A DNA stretch of 64,000 nt from CAWFMO01 sp963817065 (lineage in GTDB: Bacteria; Actinomycetota; Thermoleophilia; Solirubrobacterales; 70-9). The position numbers were made by a program, and so were the translations under genes. The stretch is from NCBI GenBank assembly GCA_963817065.1, contig CAWFMO010000001.1:620001-684000 (forward strand), in the 5' to 3' direction. The notes below the pieces were generated by a model. It was not told the DNA's origin. It made no database searches and saw only the letters and a list, made by a program, of their open reading frames with translations. This document shows, one piece after another, positions 32,485 through 43,200 of the stretch; within the stretch, counting starts at the first letter, position 1, and each line of letters opens with the position of its first letter.

Positions 32485-32540
32485 GTTCCCGGATACGCTC
32501 GCGTCGTAGCGAGAAACGGATCGGGCCCCCCGCTATTTCA
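32485..32540 (+). repeat. tRNA-like intergenic repeat, copy E
   Basis: Preceded by TTCCCGGATACGCTCGCG, then TCGTAGCGAGAAACGGATCG and GGCCCCCCGCTAT. No TTCG terminator, but GCCTCCG/CGAGGC pairing follows at about 32568-32590, echoing the stem after copy D. Between 32403 and 32670 there is no gene. Confidence 0.68.
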
Positions 32541-32670
32541 CTAACTGCTTTTCGAAGGCATTCGCGGCGGCCTCCGAGACCGTGGCCGAGGCTTCGCTTC
32601 GATGGCTCAGATCTCGAGACGTTGGTCTTCGAGGTCGAGATCGCGGTCAAAACGACCACCCAATTGTGTG

Positions 32671-32798
32671 TACGCTGATCGCACACCGTTGGGACGGGAG
32701 TTGATCGGCTGACCAGCCGTTTCATCGCTTCGAGACTCGCCATCTGCTCTGCCTCCGCCTTGACCGAATCTCCCCGGACTGGGGAGTTGGAGGATCGA
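32671..32798 (+). promoter_or_regulatory. Conserved structured 5' leader, copy L1
   Basis: Begins with the -10-like TACGCT, then GCACACCGTTGGGACGGGAG. A stem CGGCT-GACC-AGCCG is at 32706-32719, and a pyrimidine-rich GCTCTGCCTCCGCCTTGAC follows. A second stem, CTCCCC/GGGGAG at 32770-32786, ends 2 nt before the ribosome site GGAGG. The same layout precedes the genes at 35990 and 40283. Candidate cis-regulatory RNA; it matches no riboswitch I recognise. Confidence 0.65.
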
Positions 32799-34499
32799 AT
32801 GCGAGTTACCTCGACGCAGGCCCTGCGACCCATCGTTTTCGCAGCATTCGGCGCGCTCCTCGTCCTAACTCTGTTGGCGCCTCCGAAGGCGGCCGGCTTT
32901 GCGAACCTCGCGGGTAGCTCTACGGACGGGGCGAGGGTCTTTTTCCACAGCGACGAGGCATTTGTCCCGGCCGACGAGGATGGCGGAGCGATTGATGTCT
33001 ACGAGCGAGCCGGTGGAGTCACCACCCTGATCTCGGCCGGTGGCAATGGACCCGACGACGCTGACCTGGAGCGGGTCAGCAGCGATGGAACGAAAGCCAT
33101 TTTTGTGACGGACGAGTCGTTGGATGCGGTCGCCGACACCGACGGGGGCTTCCGCGACATCTACGCCCGTGCAGGCGGCATCACCACCTTGGTCTCCGGT
33201 GACACGGACGGCATGTTCGACATTGAGGGGCCGGACATATCCAGCGATGGAACACGTGCATGCTTCGCCACCGCCGAGTCCCTGGATCCGACTGCCGATA
33301 TGGATGGCGGCAAGGACGATCTCTACGTACGTTCGGGTGGGGTGACGTCGCTGGTCAGTGGTGGCGGTAACGGCGCCTTCCATGTCGACGAGTGCTCGAT
33401 CTCAGGCGATGGGACCAGAGTCGTCTTCTCGACCGAGGAATCCCTCGATCCGCTGAACGACACCGACGGAACCAGGCGCGACGTCTATCAGTGGGCCGGA
33501 GGCCTGCCAACGCTTGTCTCGCCCCCGGGCAATGGCGCCTTTGATGCCTTTGAATCCGGAATCTCGAACAACGGAAGCCGCATCCTTTTCGAAACCGACG
33601 AGGCCGCTGTGATTGCGGACGGCGACGCTGAAGAGGTCGACGCGTACGAGCGGGTTGGCAACACTACGACGCTCGTCTCAGCCGGCGGTAATGGGGCGTA
33701 CGACGTCGGCCAGGTAACGGCAACCCCGGACGGGCTCACCGTCGTGTTCGTTACCAAGGAGCCGCTCGACTCGGTCAATGACACCGACGGCGACGTCAAT
33801 GGCGAGTACGAGGACATCTATGCGCGTCACGCCGGCGTGACGAGCTTGATCACCGAGGGCAGCGATCAGCCGATCGACAACTACAACCCGTATTTCTCGG
33901 ATGACGGAACCCACTTCTGGTTCGAAAGCGTGGAGGCGTTCGACCCGGGGGACATCGACGGGGCCTACGACATATACGAACGCTCCGGCGGCGCCACCAC
34001 GTTGCTCTCGCCGGGTATTACGCAGCCGCTTGCATTCAGGACTGCGTCGAGCGACGGCAGCCGGGTGTTTTTCAACACGGCGGAGACCCTGTTTCCGCTG
34101 CTGGACGGCGACGGAACCCGTTGGGACGCCTTCGAGCGCAGCGCCGGGACGACCACCATGCTCTCGGTGGGTTCGAGCGGCGACTTCGACGCCTTCGCGT
34201 TGACCGCGTCCTCGGATGGGAGTCGCGTGTTAATGCTGACCGAGGACGCCTTGCTGCCGACCGACGATGACGGGAATCAGTCCGATGTCTACCAGCGCGC
34301 CGGCGGCGTGACAACGCTGATCTCAGCCCGCAACGTTCCAGGCCCCATACCGACCGACGGCTCGGCGCCAGCCGCCGTATCTGTCCTGAACGTGGCGACC
34401 ACCGGTCGCCGCGCAGCGGCGCTCCGGAAGTGCTCAAAGATCAAGTCGAAAAAGGCGAAAGGCAGATGCAAGAAGAAGGCACGGAAGCTGCCCGTCTGA
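32799..34499 (+). CDS. TolB-like beta-propeller repeat surface protein with CK-tail
   Basis: A 566-residue exported protein; the ATG lies 5 nt after GGAGG. A signal peptide (IVFAAFGALLVLTLLAPPKA) is followed by eight to nine repeats of about 55 residues, each of the form SSDGTRVxFxTxExLxPxxDxDG, then DxYxRAGGVTTLxS. These are WD40/TolB-like propeller blades. The C-terminus RRAAALRKCSKIKSKKAKGR continues CKKKARKLPV, with eleven residues between cysteines. Preceded by leader L1 and followed by repeat copy F with a terminator: this gene shows the complete cassette layout of leader, signal peptide, body, tail, repeat. Confidence 0.83.
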   Translation: MRVTSTQALRPIVFAAFGALLVLTLLAPPKAAGFANLAGSSTDGARVFFHSDEAFVPADEDGGAIDVYERAGGVTTLISAGGNGPDDADLERVSSDGTKAIFVTDESLDAVADTDGGFRDIYARAGGITTLVSGDTDGMFDIEGPDISSDGTRACFATAESLDPTADMDGGKDDLYVRSGGVTSLVSGGGNGAFHVDECSISGDGTRVVFSTEESLDPLNDTDGTRRDVYQWAGGLPTLVSPPGNGAFDAFESGISNNGSRILFETDEAAVIADGDAEEVDAYERVGNTTTLVSAGGNGAYDVGQVTATPDGLTVVFVTKEPLDSVNDTDGDVNGEYEDIYARHAGVTSLITEGSDQPIDNYNPYFSDDGTHFWFESVEAFDPGDIDGAYDIYERSGGATTLLSPGITQPLAFRTASSDGSRVFFNTAETLFPLLDGDGTRWDAFERSAGTTTMLSVGSSGDFDAFALTASSDGSRVLMLTEDALLPTDDDGNQSDVYQRAGGVTTLISARNVPGPIPTDGSAPAAVSVLNVATTGRRAAALRKCSKIKSKKAKGRCKKKARKLPV

Positions 34500-34503
34500 G
34501 CCC

Positions 34504-34601
34504 GGTCTCGCGGATTCTCGTTCGGTGGTAGCGAGAAACGAATCGGGCCCCCGCTATGTCTCTCACTACCACCAGAGAGCCCTCCTTCGGGAGGGCTCTC
34601 T
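34504..34601 (+). repeat. tRNA-like intergenic repeat, copy F (most complete), with bidirectional terminator
   Basis: GGTAGCGAGAAAC at the left and GTCTCTCACTACC at the right form an imperfect inverted repeat around GAATCGGGCCCCCGCTAT. Then AGAGAGCCCTCC-TTCG-GGAGGGCTCTCT (34574-34601) is a perfect 12-bp stem. It sits between convergent genes and can end both transcripts. Confidence 0.8.
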
Positions 34602-34609
34602 GCTTCTCG

Positions 34610-35767
34610 CTACGGCCTCCCGGCGAGCAGGCCGCCGACGTAGAGCCGTCCGATCGCGCCGCGCGAGACCTTCCCGCAGTGCGCCTCGATCGCGAGGTCC
34701 ACGGTCCTGCGGCCCAGGTCCAGATCGTGGTCGCGAATCTTGCACGGCTCGTTGGCCGGCCGCGAGCTCAGGTACACCAGCGGCTCGACCTTGCCGGGCG
34801 GCTTGTCGAGGTTGATGTCGACCTCGCCGGCGCCCTTGACGAGCTTGAAGTTCCGGCGGATCGCCTTCCGGACCTTCAGCCGCGCGAAATCGCCTCGCCC
34901 GACTCCGCGGCAGTCCAGCTCCAGCAGCAGGCCGCCGCTTCCGTCGTGAACGTTGGCGTGCATGCTCTCCGCCTTGCAATCGGCCGAGGCCGGCTTGGTC
35001 GTGAAGTAGATGGCGGGCGGGCGGCGACTGCTGGGCGGCTGCTTGAAGCCGAGCGAGATCCTGTTCGTCCCGTTGCGGAGGGCGAAGCGCTTTCTCCCGT
35101 TTCGCGCCGCTGTCGCGGCAACCGACGCGGATGACGCATGGGCCGAGGACGCCGACCCATCCTCCCACCCGAACGCCTTGTTGAGCAGGTACTTGAAGAC
35201 TCCCTCGGGACCCTCCTTGAGCAGCCAGCTGATCCACTCGTCGAGCCACTCGAAGACCGGGCCGGCGTTGTAGCCGAACACGCTGGTGTTGTTCGTGCAG
35301 GATGAGAGCACCCGGATGTTGACGTGGTAGGGGCTCCAGTTCGTGGTGGTGACGGAGTACCAGTTGCGCCTCTGGTCGTTCGCGAAGACGGCGTCGCTGG
35401 TCGAGGTGAAGCTGAGGCTCGCGCTGGCTTCGTCATCCGCGACGACCGCCCAGTTGGTCGGCGAGTCGGCGCCGAGGCAGTAGTAGTAGTCCGAGTTGGT
35501 GCTGTTGCCCTGCACGATGACCCGGGGGCCCTTCCAGGCGTACTCCAACGAGTTGCCCCTGTACCGGCTGCTGACGACGTTGCCGCCATCCTTCGCCAGT
35601 GCGGGGTTCGTGTAGTAGTCGTCCGCGCGGGCGTCGGCCGCGAGACCGGCGCATGTCGCGAGGGTTGCGACCACGACAAGCAGCCAAAGAGGCCGACGGA
35701 TGGCGTTACGGGTGGGAGCGATCGCTTGCCCTCTGCGGCCGGACGCAAGGCCGGCGCGTGAAATCAT
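34610..35767 (-). CDS. Secreted protein, paralogue of the gene at 56629 (new two-member family here)
   Basis: A 385-residue protein with a long basic N-terminus and signal peptide (LWLLVVVATLATCAGLAADA). Residues 50-190 contain YYTNPALAKDGGNVVSSRYR and repeated NWYSVTTTNWSPYHVNIRVL. The C-terminal half has blocks LRNGTNRISLGFKQPPSSRR, DLDLGRRTVDLAIEAHCG and LYVGGLLAGR and several cysteines. Those blocks match the gene at 56629 (LRNGTN, PPAILFSTQPADADC, LDKPPGKVEPLV, LDTGRRELDLELDLHCG, LYIGGLIAAGR). No known domain is recognised. A fragment of its start is copied at 46212. Confidence 0.75.
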   Translation of the reverse strand: MISRAGLASGRRGQAIAPTRNAIRRPLWLLVVVATLATCAGLAADARADDYYTNPALAKDGGNVVSSRYRGNSLEYAWKGPRVIVQGNSTNSDYYYCLGADSPTNWAVVADDEASASLSFTSTSDAVFANDQRRNWYSVTTTNWSPYHVNIRVLSSCTNNTSVFGYNAGPVFEWLDEWISWLLKEGPEGVFKYLLNKAFGWEDGSASSAHASSASVAATAARNGRKRFALRNGTNRISLGFKQPPSSRRPPAIYFTTKPASADCKAESMHANVHDGSGGLLLELDCRGVGRGDFARLKVRKAIRRNFKLVKGAGEVDINLDKPPGKVEPLVYLSSRPANEPCKIRDHDLDLGRRTVDLAIEAHCGKVSRGAIGRLYVGGLLAGRP

Positions 35768-35851
35768 CAGATCACCCTACCGGCGCCCGGGACCCTCGGC
35801 GGGGCGCTGGCTCCGGCTGAGCGTGATCGTGACGACCTCCCTAATTATCGG

Positions 35852-35985
35852 TACGCTGGTCGCTCACCGTTGGGACGGGAGTTGATCGGCTGACCAGCCG
35901 CGTCAAGGCTTCGAGACTGCTCTGCCTCCGCCTTAGCTGAACCTCGGAAGTGGAAGAGCACTTGTCACCGCGGGCCCATGCTCAC
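35852..35985 (+). promoter_or_regulatory. Conserved structured 5' leader, copy L2
   Basis: TACGCT, then TCACCGTTGGGACGGGAGTT and the stem CGGCT-GACC-AGCCG, then GCTCTGCCTCCGCCTTAGCT. The first 50 bases are almost identical to L1. The second stem is weak (CTCGGAAGTGGAAGAG), in keeping with the decayed gene downstream. Confidence 0.62.
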
Positions 35986-35989
35986 ATGA

Positions 35990-38900
35990 TTGGATTGTGG
36001 TCTCAGCCTGTTTTCTGGAAGCGCGATCGCCGCGCTCGGAGCCGCGATGCTTGGGATCAAGCTCTCCGGCGGCAGAGGCCGGGACGATCAACCCCACGAC
36101 GACCGTCGACGAGCTCGCCGCCGGCGGGGAGTGCTCGCTCCGTGAGGCGGTTAGCTACGCCAACGACGATCTGACCGCGGGCGGTTGTATCGACAGCGAC
36201 AACGCGACCGGCGATCCCGACACGATCGACCTCGGCGGCGGAGAGTACGATCTCTCGCTCGTCAGGAGATGAAGACGACAACGCCAGCGGCGATCTCGAC
36301 GTTCGGAGCACCGTCACGATTAGCGGGTTGGGAGCCGGCAACACGGGAATCGACGGCAACGGCGAGCTGACGCTCGACCGCGTTCTCGACGTTCGACCGT
36401 CCGCGTCGTTGAGCCTTTCCGGTGTGACGATCCACGGCGGCGACTCAGCGGCCGGCAATGGTGGTGGCATCAGAGATGAGTCCGGCACCGTTCTGACCAT
36501 CGCGTCAAGCGAGGTGAGCGCCAACGCCACGGGCGGCGACGGCGGCGGGATTGCGTTCAACTTCGACCTAACGCTGAACGACAGCACCGTGAGCGGCAAC
36601 ACAGCGCTCGGCGCCGGCGGCGGAATCAGCGGCAGCGTCGCGACCTTGGACGACAGCGACGTCAGCCACAATGTCGCCGACGAAGGCGGCGGGATCAGCG
36701 CCGGCGGGGTGTTCGTGACCGACAGCACCTTTGAAGCCAACCGGGCCACCGGTCTCGCCGGTGCCGGAGGAGGGATCCTCGCCGGGAGCTTCAAGTTGAC
36801 TCGCAGTGCAGTGAGCGGCAACAAGGCTGCGACCAGCGGTGGCGGGGCATTCAGCTACTACTCGGGAGAGCTGGTCGACAGCACGGTGAGCGGCAACCAC
36901 GCCGCCGACGGCGGTGGGGTCCGCTCCGGCTTCCTGGTCGTCGACGGCAGCGAGGTGACCGGCAACGTCGCCACCGCCAACGGAGGCGGGATCACGGGCC
37001 CGGCATCGCTCATCGACGCAGTGGTGAGCGGGAACAAGGCCGGAGCCGGCGGCGGCGGAATTCATGTGGTCGACCAAAGCCTGGTCGTCGAAGGGAGCAC
37101 GGTCTCAGGAAACGACTCGGTAGACGGCGGCGGGATCTTCTTCGCAGCCCCGGCCGGCATCTTCGAGCTCACCAACTCGACCGTGAGCGGGAACGAGGCG
37201 CGTGCTGAAGGGGGCGGAATCTTGACCGGCATTGGCCTGACCACCCTTTCCAACGCCACCGTGAGCGCTAACACCTCCGACTCGAACAACGACGCAATCG
37301 GCGGCGGCGGCGGGATCCGCGCCCTCCCGATCGCGGCGGTGAACTCGAGAAACACGATCATCGCCGGCAACCGCGACCGAGGCGGCAGCAGCAACGACTG
37401 CAGCGCCACCCTCAACTCCCAGGGCTACAACCTCTTCGGCAGCGTGAGCGGTTGCACGATCGGCGGCGTACTGACCGGAAACATCCTGAACCTCGATCCG
37501 GGCCTGTCGCTGCTCGCCGCCAACGGCGGGCCGACTCTGACGCACGCCCCGCTCCCGGCCAGCCCGGCGGTCGGCGCGGGCTATCCGGGGACTGGCGCGG
37601 GCCAACCTTGTACGGCGGTCGATCAACGCGGGGTCGCTCGCGGGGGTGGAGCCGGCCAGTGCGACATCGGCGCTGTCGAGGGGGCGTCGACACCGGAGGT
37701 GACTCCCGGTGCGATCGCGGTCACGACCACCTTCGATGAGCTTGCCGCCGGCGGCGACTGCTCGCTGCGCGAAGCGGTCCGCTACGCCAACGACGATACG
37801 ACCGACGGGGGCTGCACCGACCCCGACAACGCTGCCAACGACGCCGACACGATCAGGCTCGCCGGCGGCGACTACGACCTCTCGCTGCCGGGCACCGAAA
37901 ACGGAAATGCGAGCGGGGACCTCGACGTGACGAAGGCGCTGACGATCGATGGAATCGGTGCCGAGGCCACGGGGATCGACGGCAACGGAGCGCTCACCCT
38001 CGATCGCGTCCTGCATGTCCTTGCGGGCCCCTTGGCGGTCTCGGACCTGGCCGTCCACGACGGGGCCACCACCCAGAACGGCGGCGGCATCAGCGCCGAG
38101 CCCGGAAGCCCGCTCTTCCTCGATCGCGTCGGCGTGAGCGGGAACAGCGCACAACTCTCCGGCGGCGGTGTCTTCGGGAACAGCGCGGTGACGATGACCG
38201 ACAGCACGTTGCGCGGCAATACCGCAGATTCCGACGCCAACAACTCCGGTGCCGCTGGTGGCGTTCACAGCAGCACCACCCTGACTGCAATCAACAGCTT
38301 GGCGACCGGGAATACGGCGAGGTTTTCGGGTGGGCTGAGCGCCGGAGTCCTCGCATCCGTGCACGGCAGCACCGTGACCTACAACAAGGCCAACGTGGGC
38401 GGCGGGGGCATAGGGGGTGCACGTATAGACCTGACCGAAACGACGGTTCGCGGCAACGAGGCTGTAAGCCAAGGGGGTGGGATCAGCGCCGGCATCGCCG
38501 GCGCCAGCGTCACCGACAGCGAAGTGAGCGGAAATGAAGCCGGCACCTCAGGTGGCGGAATTGAGCTCGACGATGAGTCGCTCGTCGTCGACAGCAGCAC
38601 CGTGAGTGGCAACTTCGCTGGTAGTCATGCCGGCGGAATCGTGGCGGAGGATGCCGACATCGTCGACAGCGCGGTCAGCAGAAATGCATCTCAAAGCCAC
38701 GGCGGCGGGATCTATTCGGACGACGGCTCGGTCAGCATCGAGACGAGCACCGTCTCGGGTAATGACTCCGGCGCCAACGGTGGCGGGATCCTGTTCTCGT
38801 CCGGCGCCGGTGAGGTCCTGAGCGTCATCAATTCGACCCTGAGCGGCAACCAGGCGGAAGTGTTCGGGGGAGGAATCTCCACCGATGCGGATACAGGACT

Positions 38901-39551
38901 GATCAACGCCACGGTCGTCGGCAACACGGCCGACTCCGATAACAGCGGCAACGGCGACGGCGGCGGGATCTTCCGTGGCGCCCCGGGCCTGGTCAGCCTG
39001 AGCAACACGATCCTCGCCGGGAATCTCGATCGCGTCGCCGGTGGCGGGGATGAGAGCCACGACTGCGGCGGGGACATGACTTCTGTCGGCCACAACCTGG
39101 TCGGGATCAACCAATTCGGAGGAGGTCCCCAGGCCGACTGCGTGGCGTCGCCCTCGAGCGGCGATCAGCTCGGCACGAGCGCGGCGGTGATCGACCCCGA
39201 GCTCCGGCTCCTGGGCGCGAACGGCGGCGCCACGCTGACCCATGCTCCGCGAGCATCGAGTACGGCCGTCGACGCCGGCAGCCGGCGCCGCCGGGTAGCG
39301 GCGGCGCCGCATGCGCGGCGGCCGACCAACGCGGCCTGGCGCGGGGCGGGGCGAACGGCGTCTGTGACATCGGAGCCGTCGAATTGCAGGTCCCACCATC
39401 CCTCGCCTTCCCGGGCCCTGTCTCGTCATCCCCGGCATCACCGTCCTCGATACCTCAGTCGCAGTCCGTGTCCACGAGATGCAAGAAGGGCTCGAAACTG
39501 AAGAAGGTCAAGCGCAAACGCATATGCGTCAAGAAGAAGAAAAAGAAGTAG
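35990..39551 (+). pseudogene. Double CSLREA beta-helix surface protein with CK-tail, carrying about three frameshifts
   Basis: A product of about 1185 residues when repaired. One frame gives a signal-like SLFSGSAIAALGAAMLG; the next (from about 36060) gives TTTVDELAAGGECSLREAVS to about 36263; the longest (36265-39282) holds beta-helix repeats, an internal anchor-Q-like end (CDIGAVEGAS) and a second CSLREA unit (TTTFDELAAGGDCSLREAVR). The last frame, to 39551, holds DQRGLARGG, CDIGAVEL, a Ser/Pro linker and TRCKKGSKLKKVKRKRICVK plus Lys. The tail is intact, with 14 residues between cysteines. Either a pseudogene that still carries leader L2, or a region of poor base calling; lesions at GC-rich spots (36263, 39282) allow both. 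Confidence 0.78.
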
Positions 39552-39577
39552 CGGGCCGCTCCAACCTCGACCGGGTG

Positions 39578-40069
39578 ATGCTGCGGGCACCGCGCCTTAG
39601 CGACATCGTCGCCTCGAGGCTCACCAAGTTGCCACCTGACTCTGAGAACAGGAAGCGGTTGCTTGACCGGTATCTGGCCGGCATGTTCGCGGCCGTCAAT
39701 CGCAGCGACGTGGAAGTCGTTCTGCTCGGCTACGAGCCCGACACCGAGGTTCGCACCAGCGGGATGGAAGCGACCGGGCTGCGCGCCTCCTATCGCGGCC
39801 ACGACGGCATCCGGGAGATGTTCGCCGAGCTCGACGATGTGTTCAGCGAATGGGGGTGGGAGGTCCTCGAGCTGGTCGACAGGGGCGAGCGGATGGCGGT
39901 GAAGATCAACTTCTCGAGCTGCGGCCGCGGCTCGGGCGTCGAGACGATGCGCAACGATCTGGGTGCTGCGTACCAACTCTCGCCGCGCGGCAAGGTCGCA
40001 CGACAAGACTTCTTCATGGAGCACGATGGCTGGCAGCGCGCGCTCGCAGCGACCGGATCCGAGAACTAG
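39578..40069 (+). CDS. SnoaL-like / NTF2-fold protein
   Basis: A 163-residue protein from ATG 39578 (an in-frame extension upstream would overlap the CK-tail gene's end in another frame). LPPDSENRKRLLDRYLAGMF, AAVNRSDVEVVLLGYEPDTE, SYRGHDGIREMFAELDDVFS and WGWEVLELVDRGERMAVKIN show the NTF2 fold. It ends FFMEHDGWQRALAATGSEN, comparable with the QALEAAGL ending of relatives. Function unknown. It lies 26 bp after the tail gene and may be co-transcribed. Confidence 0.75.
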   Translation: MLRAPRLSDIVASRLTKLPPDSENRKRLLDRYLAGMFAAVNRSDVEVVLLGYEPDTEVRTSGMEATGLRASYRGHDGIREMFAELDDVFSEWGWEVLELVDRGERMAVKINFSSCGRGSGVETMRNDLGAAYQLSPRGKVARQDFFMEHDGWQRALAATGSEN

Positions 40070-40154
40070 GGGACGAATAGGTCGCTGGGATCCTCGAGCG
40101 GTAGCGAGGGGGTTTCCGGTTCAGGCCCGACGATCTAGCCTCCCCAATACCTGG

Positions 40155-40282
40155 TACGGTCGTCACACACCGTTGGGACGGGAGCTGGACGGCTGACAAG
40201 CCGATCGACGTCTGACTGACTCGCCATCTGATTGGCCTCCGACTTGACTCAACCCCCGGGGACGGGGAGTTCGGAGAATCGG
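40155..40282 (+). promoter_or_regulatory. Conserved structured 5' leader, copy L3
   Basis: TACGGT, then CACACACCGTTGGGACGGGA and a stem CGGCT-GACA-AGCCG. The loop base differs from L1 (GACC) while the stem is retained. CCCCCGGGGACGGGGAG forms the second stem just before GGAG and the ATG. Confidence 0.63.
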
Positions 40283-43200
40283 ATGGGCTCGGGATCGATC
40301 GGACGGGTGGGGAAGCGCCGCGGCAGCCTGATCCTCGCGGTTGCCATGGCATGCCTCGCGGGGTCATCGGCAATACCAGCAGCCGCAAACGCCGTCGCCG
40401 TGAACGTGTCCGTCTCTGGCGGCGAGCTCGACATCGCGGCGGAGAACGGCAATCCGGCAACGCCGATGGGCCTGCAGGTGAGGTTCATTCCGCTCGCGCC
40501 TGGCGGCAGTGGAAACAGGTGGCAAATCGTGGGCAACTTTTCGACCGCAGGGTCTGGGTGCGAACAGATGAGCAGCGCGGTCGTGGAATGCTCTTATGGC
40601 GGAGAGGCGCTGATCGACGTCGAGTTCTCCAGAGTGGGCGGCTCGATCACGATGATTTCGGCCGATGTGTTCAAGGACTTCGGATCGAATATCTCGCTCG
40701 GCAGCGGCTCCGAGGTGATCGACGCCAGCGATGGGCAGGACCTGATCACCAATGCCGCCCCCGTGACAGTGTCCAACGACATCATTCGAACGCTCGACGG
40801 CAATGACTCCATCACCACGGGAGGGGGCTCGGACATCGTCAGCGGGGGGGACGGCGCAGACAACATTTCGGCCGGAGACGGCAACAACATCATCCACGGC
40901 GGCGAGTTCGCCGGCGACGATTTCGCGGACGAGGCGGACATCCTCACCGGCGGTGTCGACGGGGACGACATCGACGGAGCCCTCGGCGCCGATGTCATCA
41001 CCGGGGGCGGCGAGGCCGCCGACACCGGCGACGACGACGAGATCGATGCCGGCCCGTCCGGCGACACGGTCGACGGAGGCGGCGGGGAGGACGAGATCCT
41101 CGGCGGGGCGGGGGTGGACAGCCTCGACGGGGAGGATGGAGGCGACGAGATCAGTGGCGGCGCCGATGGCGACACGCTGAACGGCGGGCCGGGAGTCGAC
41201 GGCCTCGACGGCGGTGAGGGAAGCGACATTCTCAACGGTGACGCCGGCGACGATGGAACCGACACCATGGACGTCACGGGGGGCCCTGGCGACGACACCG
41301 TCAACGGCGGGGCCGACGACGACACTCTTGACGGCGGTGAGAACACCACCGGCGCTGCGGACGTCGACACCCTCAACGGGGCCAGCGGCAACGACACCCT
41401 TTTGAACAACGACGGTCCCGAAGTCTTCAACGGCGACGCACACGGCGCGGGCGGTGCCGACACTGTCGATTACACGCAAACCGCTGCAGCTCCGATGACG
41501 ATCGACATCGACGGCAACCCCGATGACGGCCGTAACTGCCCGGCAACCTGCGAGGGCGACAACGTCACATCGAGCGTCGAGAACGTGACAGGGGATTCAT
41601 CGGCAGACGTGATCACCGGTTCGGGTCTGGCTAACGTGCTCAACGGAGCCGGTGGCAACGACACGCTGGTGGGCGGGCCCGGCACGGCCACAGACGGAGC
41701 GGACCGCTTCCTGGGCGGTACAGGGTCGGCGGACACTGTGAGCTACGCAACCCGGGCCGACGCACTGATCGTCGACATCGACGGGGCGGCCGACGATGCG
41801 GGCGAATCCGATGACGTCGAGATCGACGTCGAGAATCTGATCGGAGGAACGGCAGGCGACACTCTCACCGGGGGAAGCGCTGCCAACGACCTCCGAGGTG
41901 GATCCGGCACCGGCGCGGACACGCTGTCGGGCGGCGCGGGCCCAGACACGCTCTTCGGTGGGACCGGCACCAACGCGGGGGCCGATGGCGCTGACACCTT
42001 CCTCGACGCCTCCGGAATCAGTGAGGACAGGGTCAGTTATGGCGGACGCACGGATGACATCACCGCGAGCATCGGCGGTCCACTCGAGAGCGGCGGCGAC
42101 GACGTGCAGGGGACGATCGCGAATCTGACCGGAGGGTCCGGGGAGGACACGTTGTTCGGAGACAACGATGCCAATGTCCTCAACGGCGGACCCGCCGGCG
42201 ACTTCCTGCAGGGGGGCGCGGTGTCCGTGCCCGACGGCGCAGACACGTTCATCGGCGGTTCAGTGGGTGAGGGGGATACGGTCAGCTATGCACACCGCGA
42301 TGCGCCGATCACCGCTGACATCGACACCGCCATAGGCGACGACACCGGCGGGGACACGATCAGCGACGACATCCAAGACCTGATCGGCGGCGGCGACGAC
42401 GACTCGCTCACCGGCAACAGTGCAAAGAACGAGCTCTTCGGTGGACCGGGCAACGGCAACGACACACTGTCGGGCGGAGACGAAGACGACAGGCTGTTCG
42501 GCGGCACCGGAGAGAACACGGGTCCCGACGGTGCGGACACGTTCGTGGCCGGCAACCAAGGATCAGGCGGCGATCTCGTGAGTTACAGCGCGCGAACCGA
42601 TCCCATAACGGCCAGCATCGGCGGGGCGGTGGATACGGACGGTGATGTGATTGGAGCCCCCGTCGACAACCTCTTGGGCGGGGAGGCAGATGACATTCTC
42701 CTCGGAGACGGCGACCAGAACGACCTCTTCGGTAACGACGGCGACGATTTGCTCGAGGGCAATACAGCCGCGACCCCGGACATGCTCGGAGGGGACTCAT
42801 TGAATGGCGGCTCCCATGGCCCCGCCGGCGACACGGTCACATACGCATCCAGAAGCAGCTCGAACGCCGTCATCGTCGATCTCGACGGCAGCCCTGACGA
42901 CGGGGGCGTGGGCGAGAACGACAAGGTCGGAACGGACATCGAAAACGTGACCGGCGGCAACGCTGCTGACACCCTGACCGGCGATGAGGAGGCGAATGCC
43001 CTCCGTGGGGGTCCCGGGACGGGCGACGACACGCTGTTTGGCCTTGGTGGCGACGACACGTTGTTCGGCGGCACCGGTGCCAACCCCGGGCCGGACGGCG
43101 CGGACGCCTTCAGCGCGGGCAATTCGCTCGTCGTCGGCGATACCGTCAGCTATGCCGGACGGACCGATCCGATCACGGCGAGCATCGCCGACGACGGTCC

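Noticed and set aside
32671..32798. Leader family as a c-di-GMP (GEMM) or c-di-AMP (ydaO) riboswitch
   Set aside because: GGGACGGGAG is reminiscent, but the conserved joining segments and tetraloop-receptor arrangement of those switches are not present.
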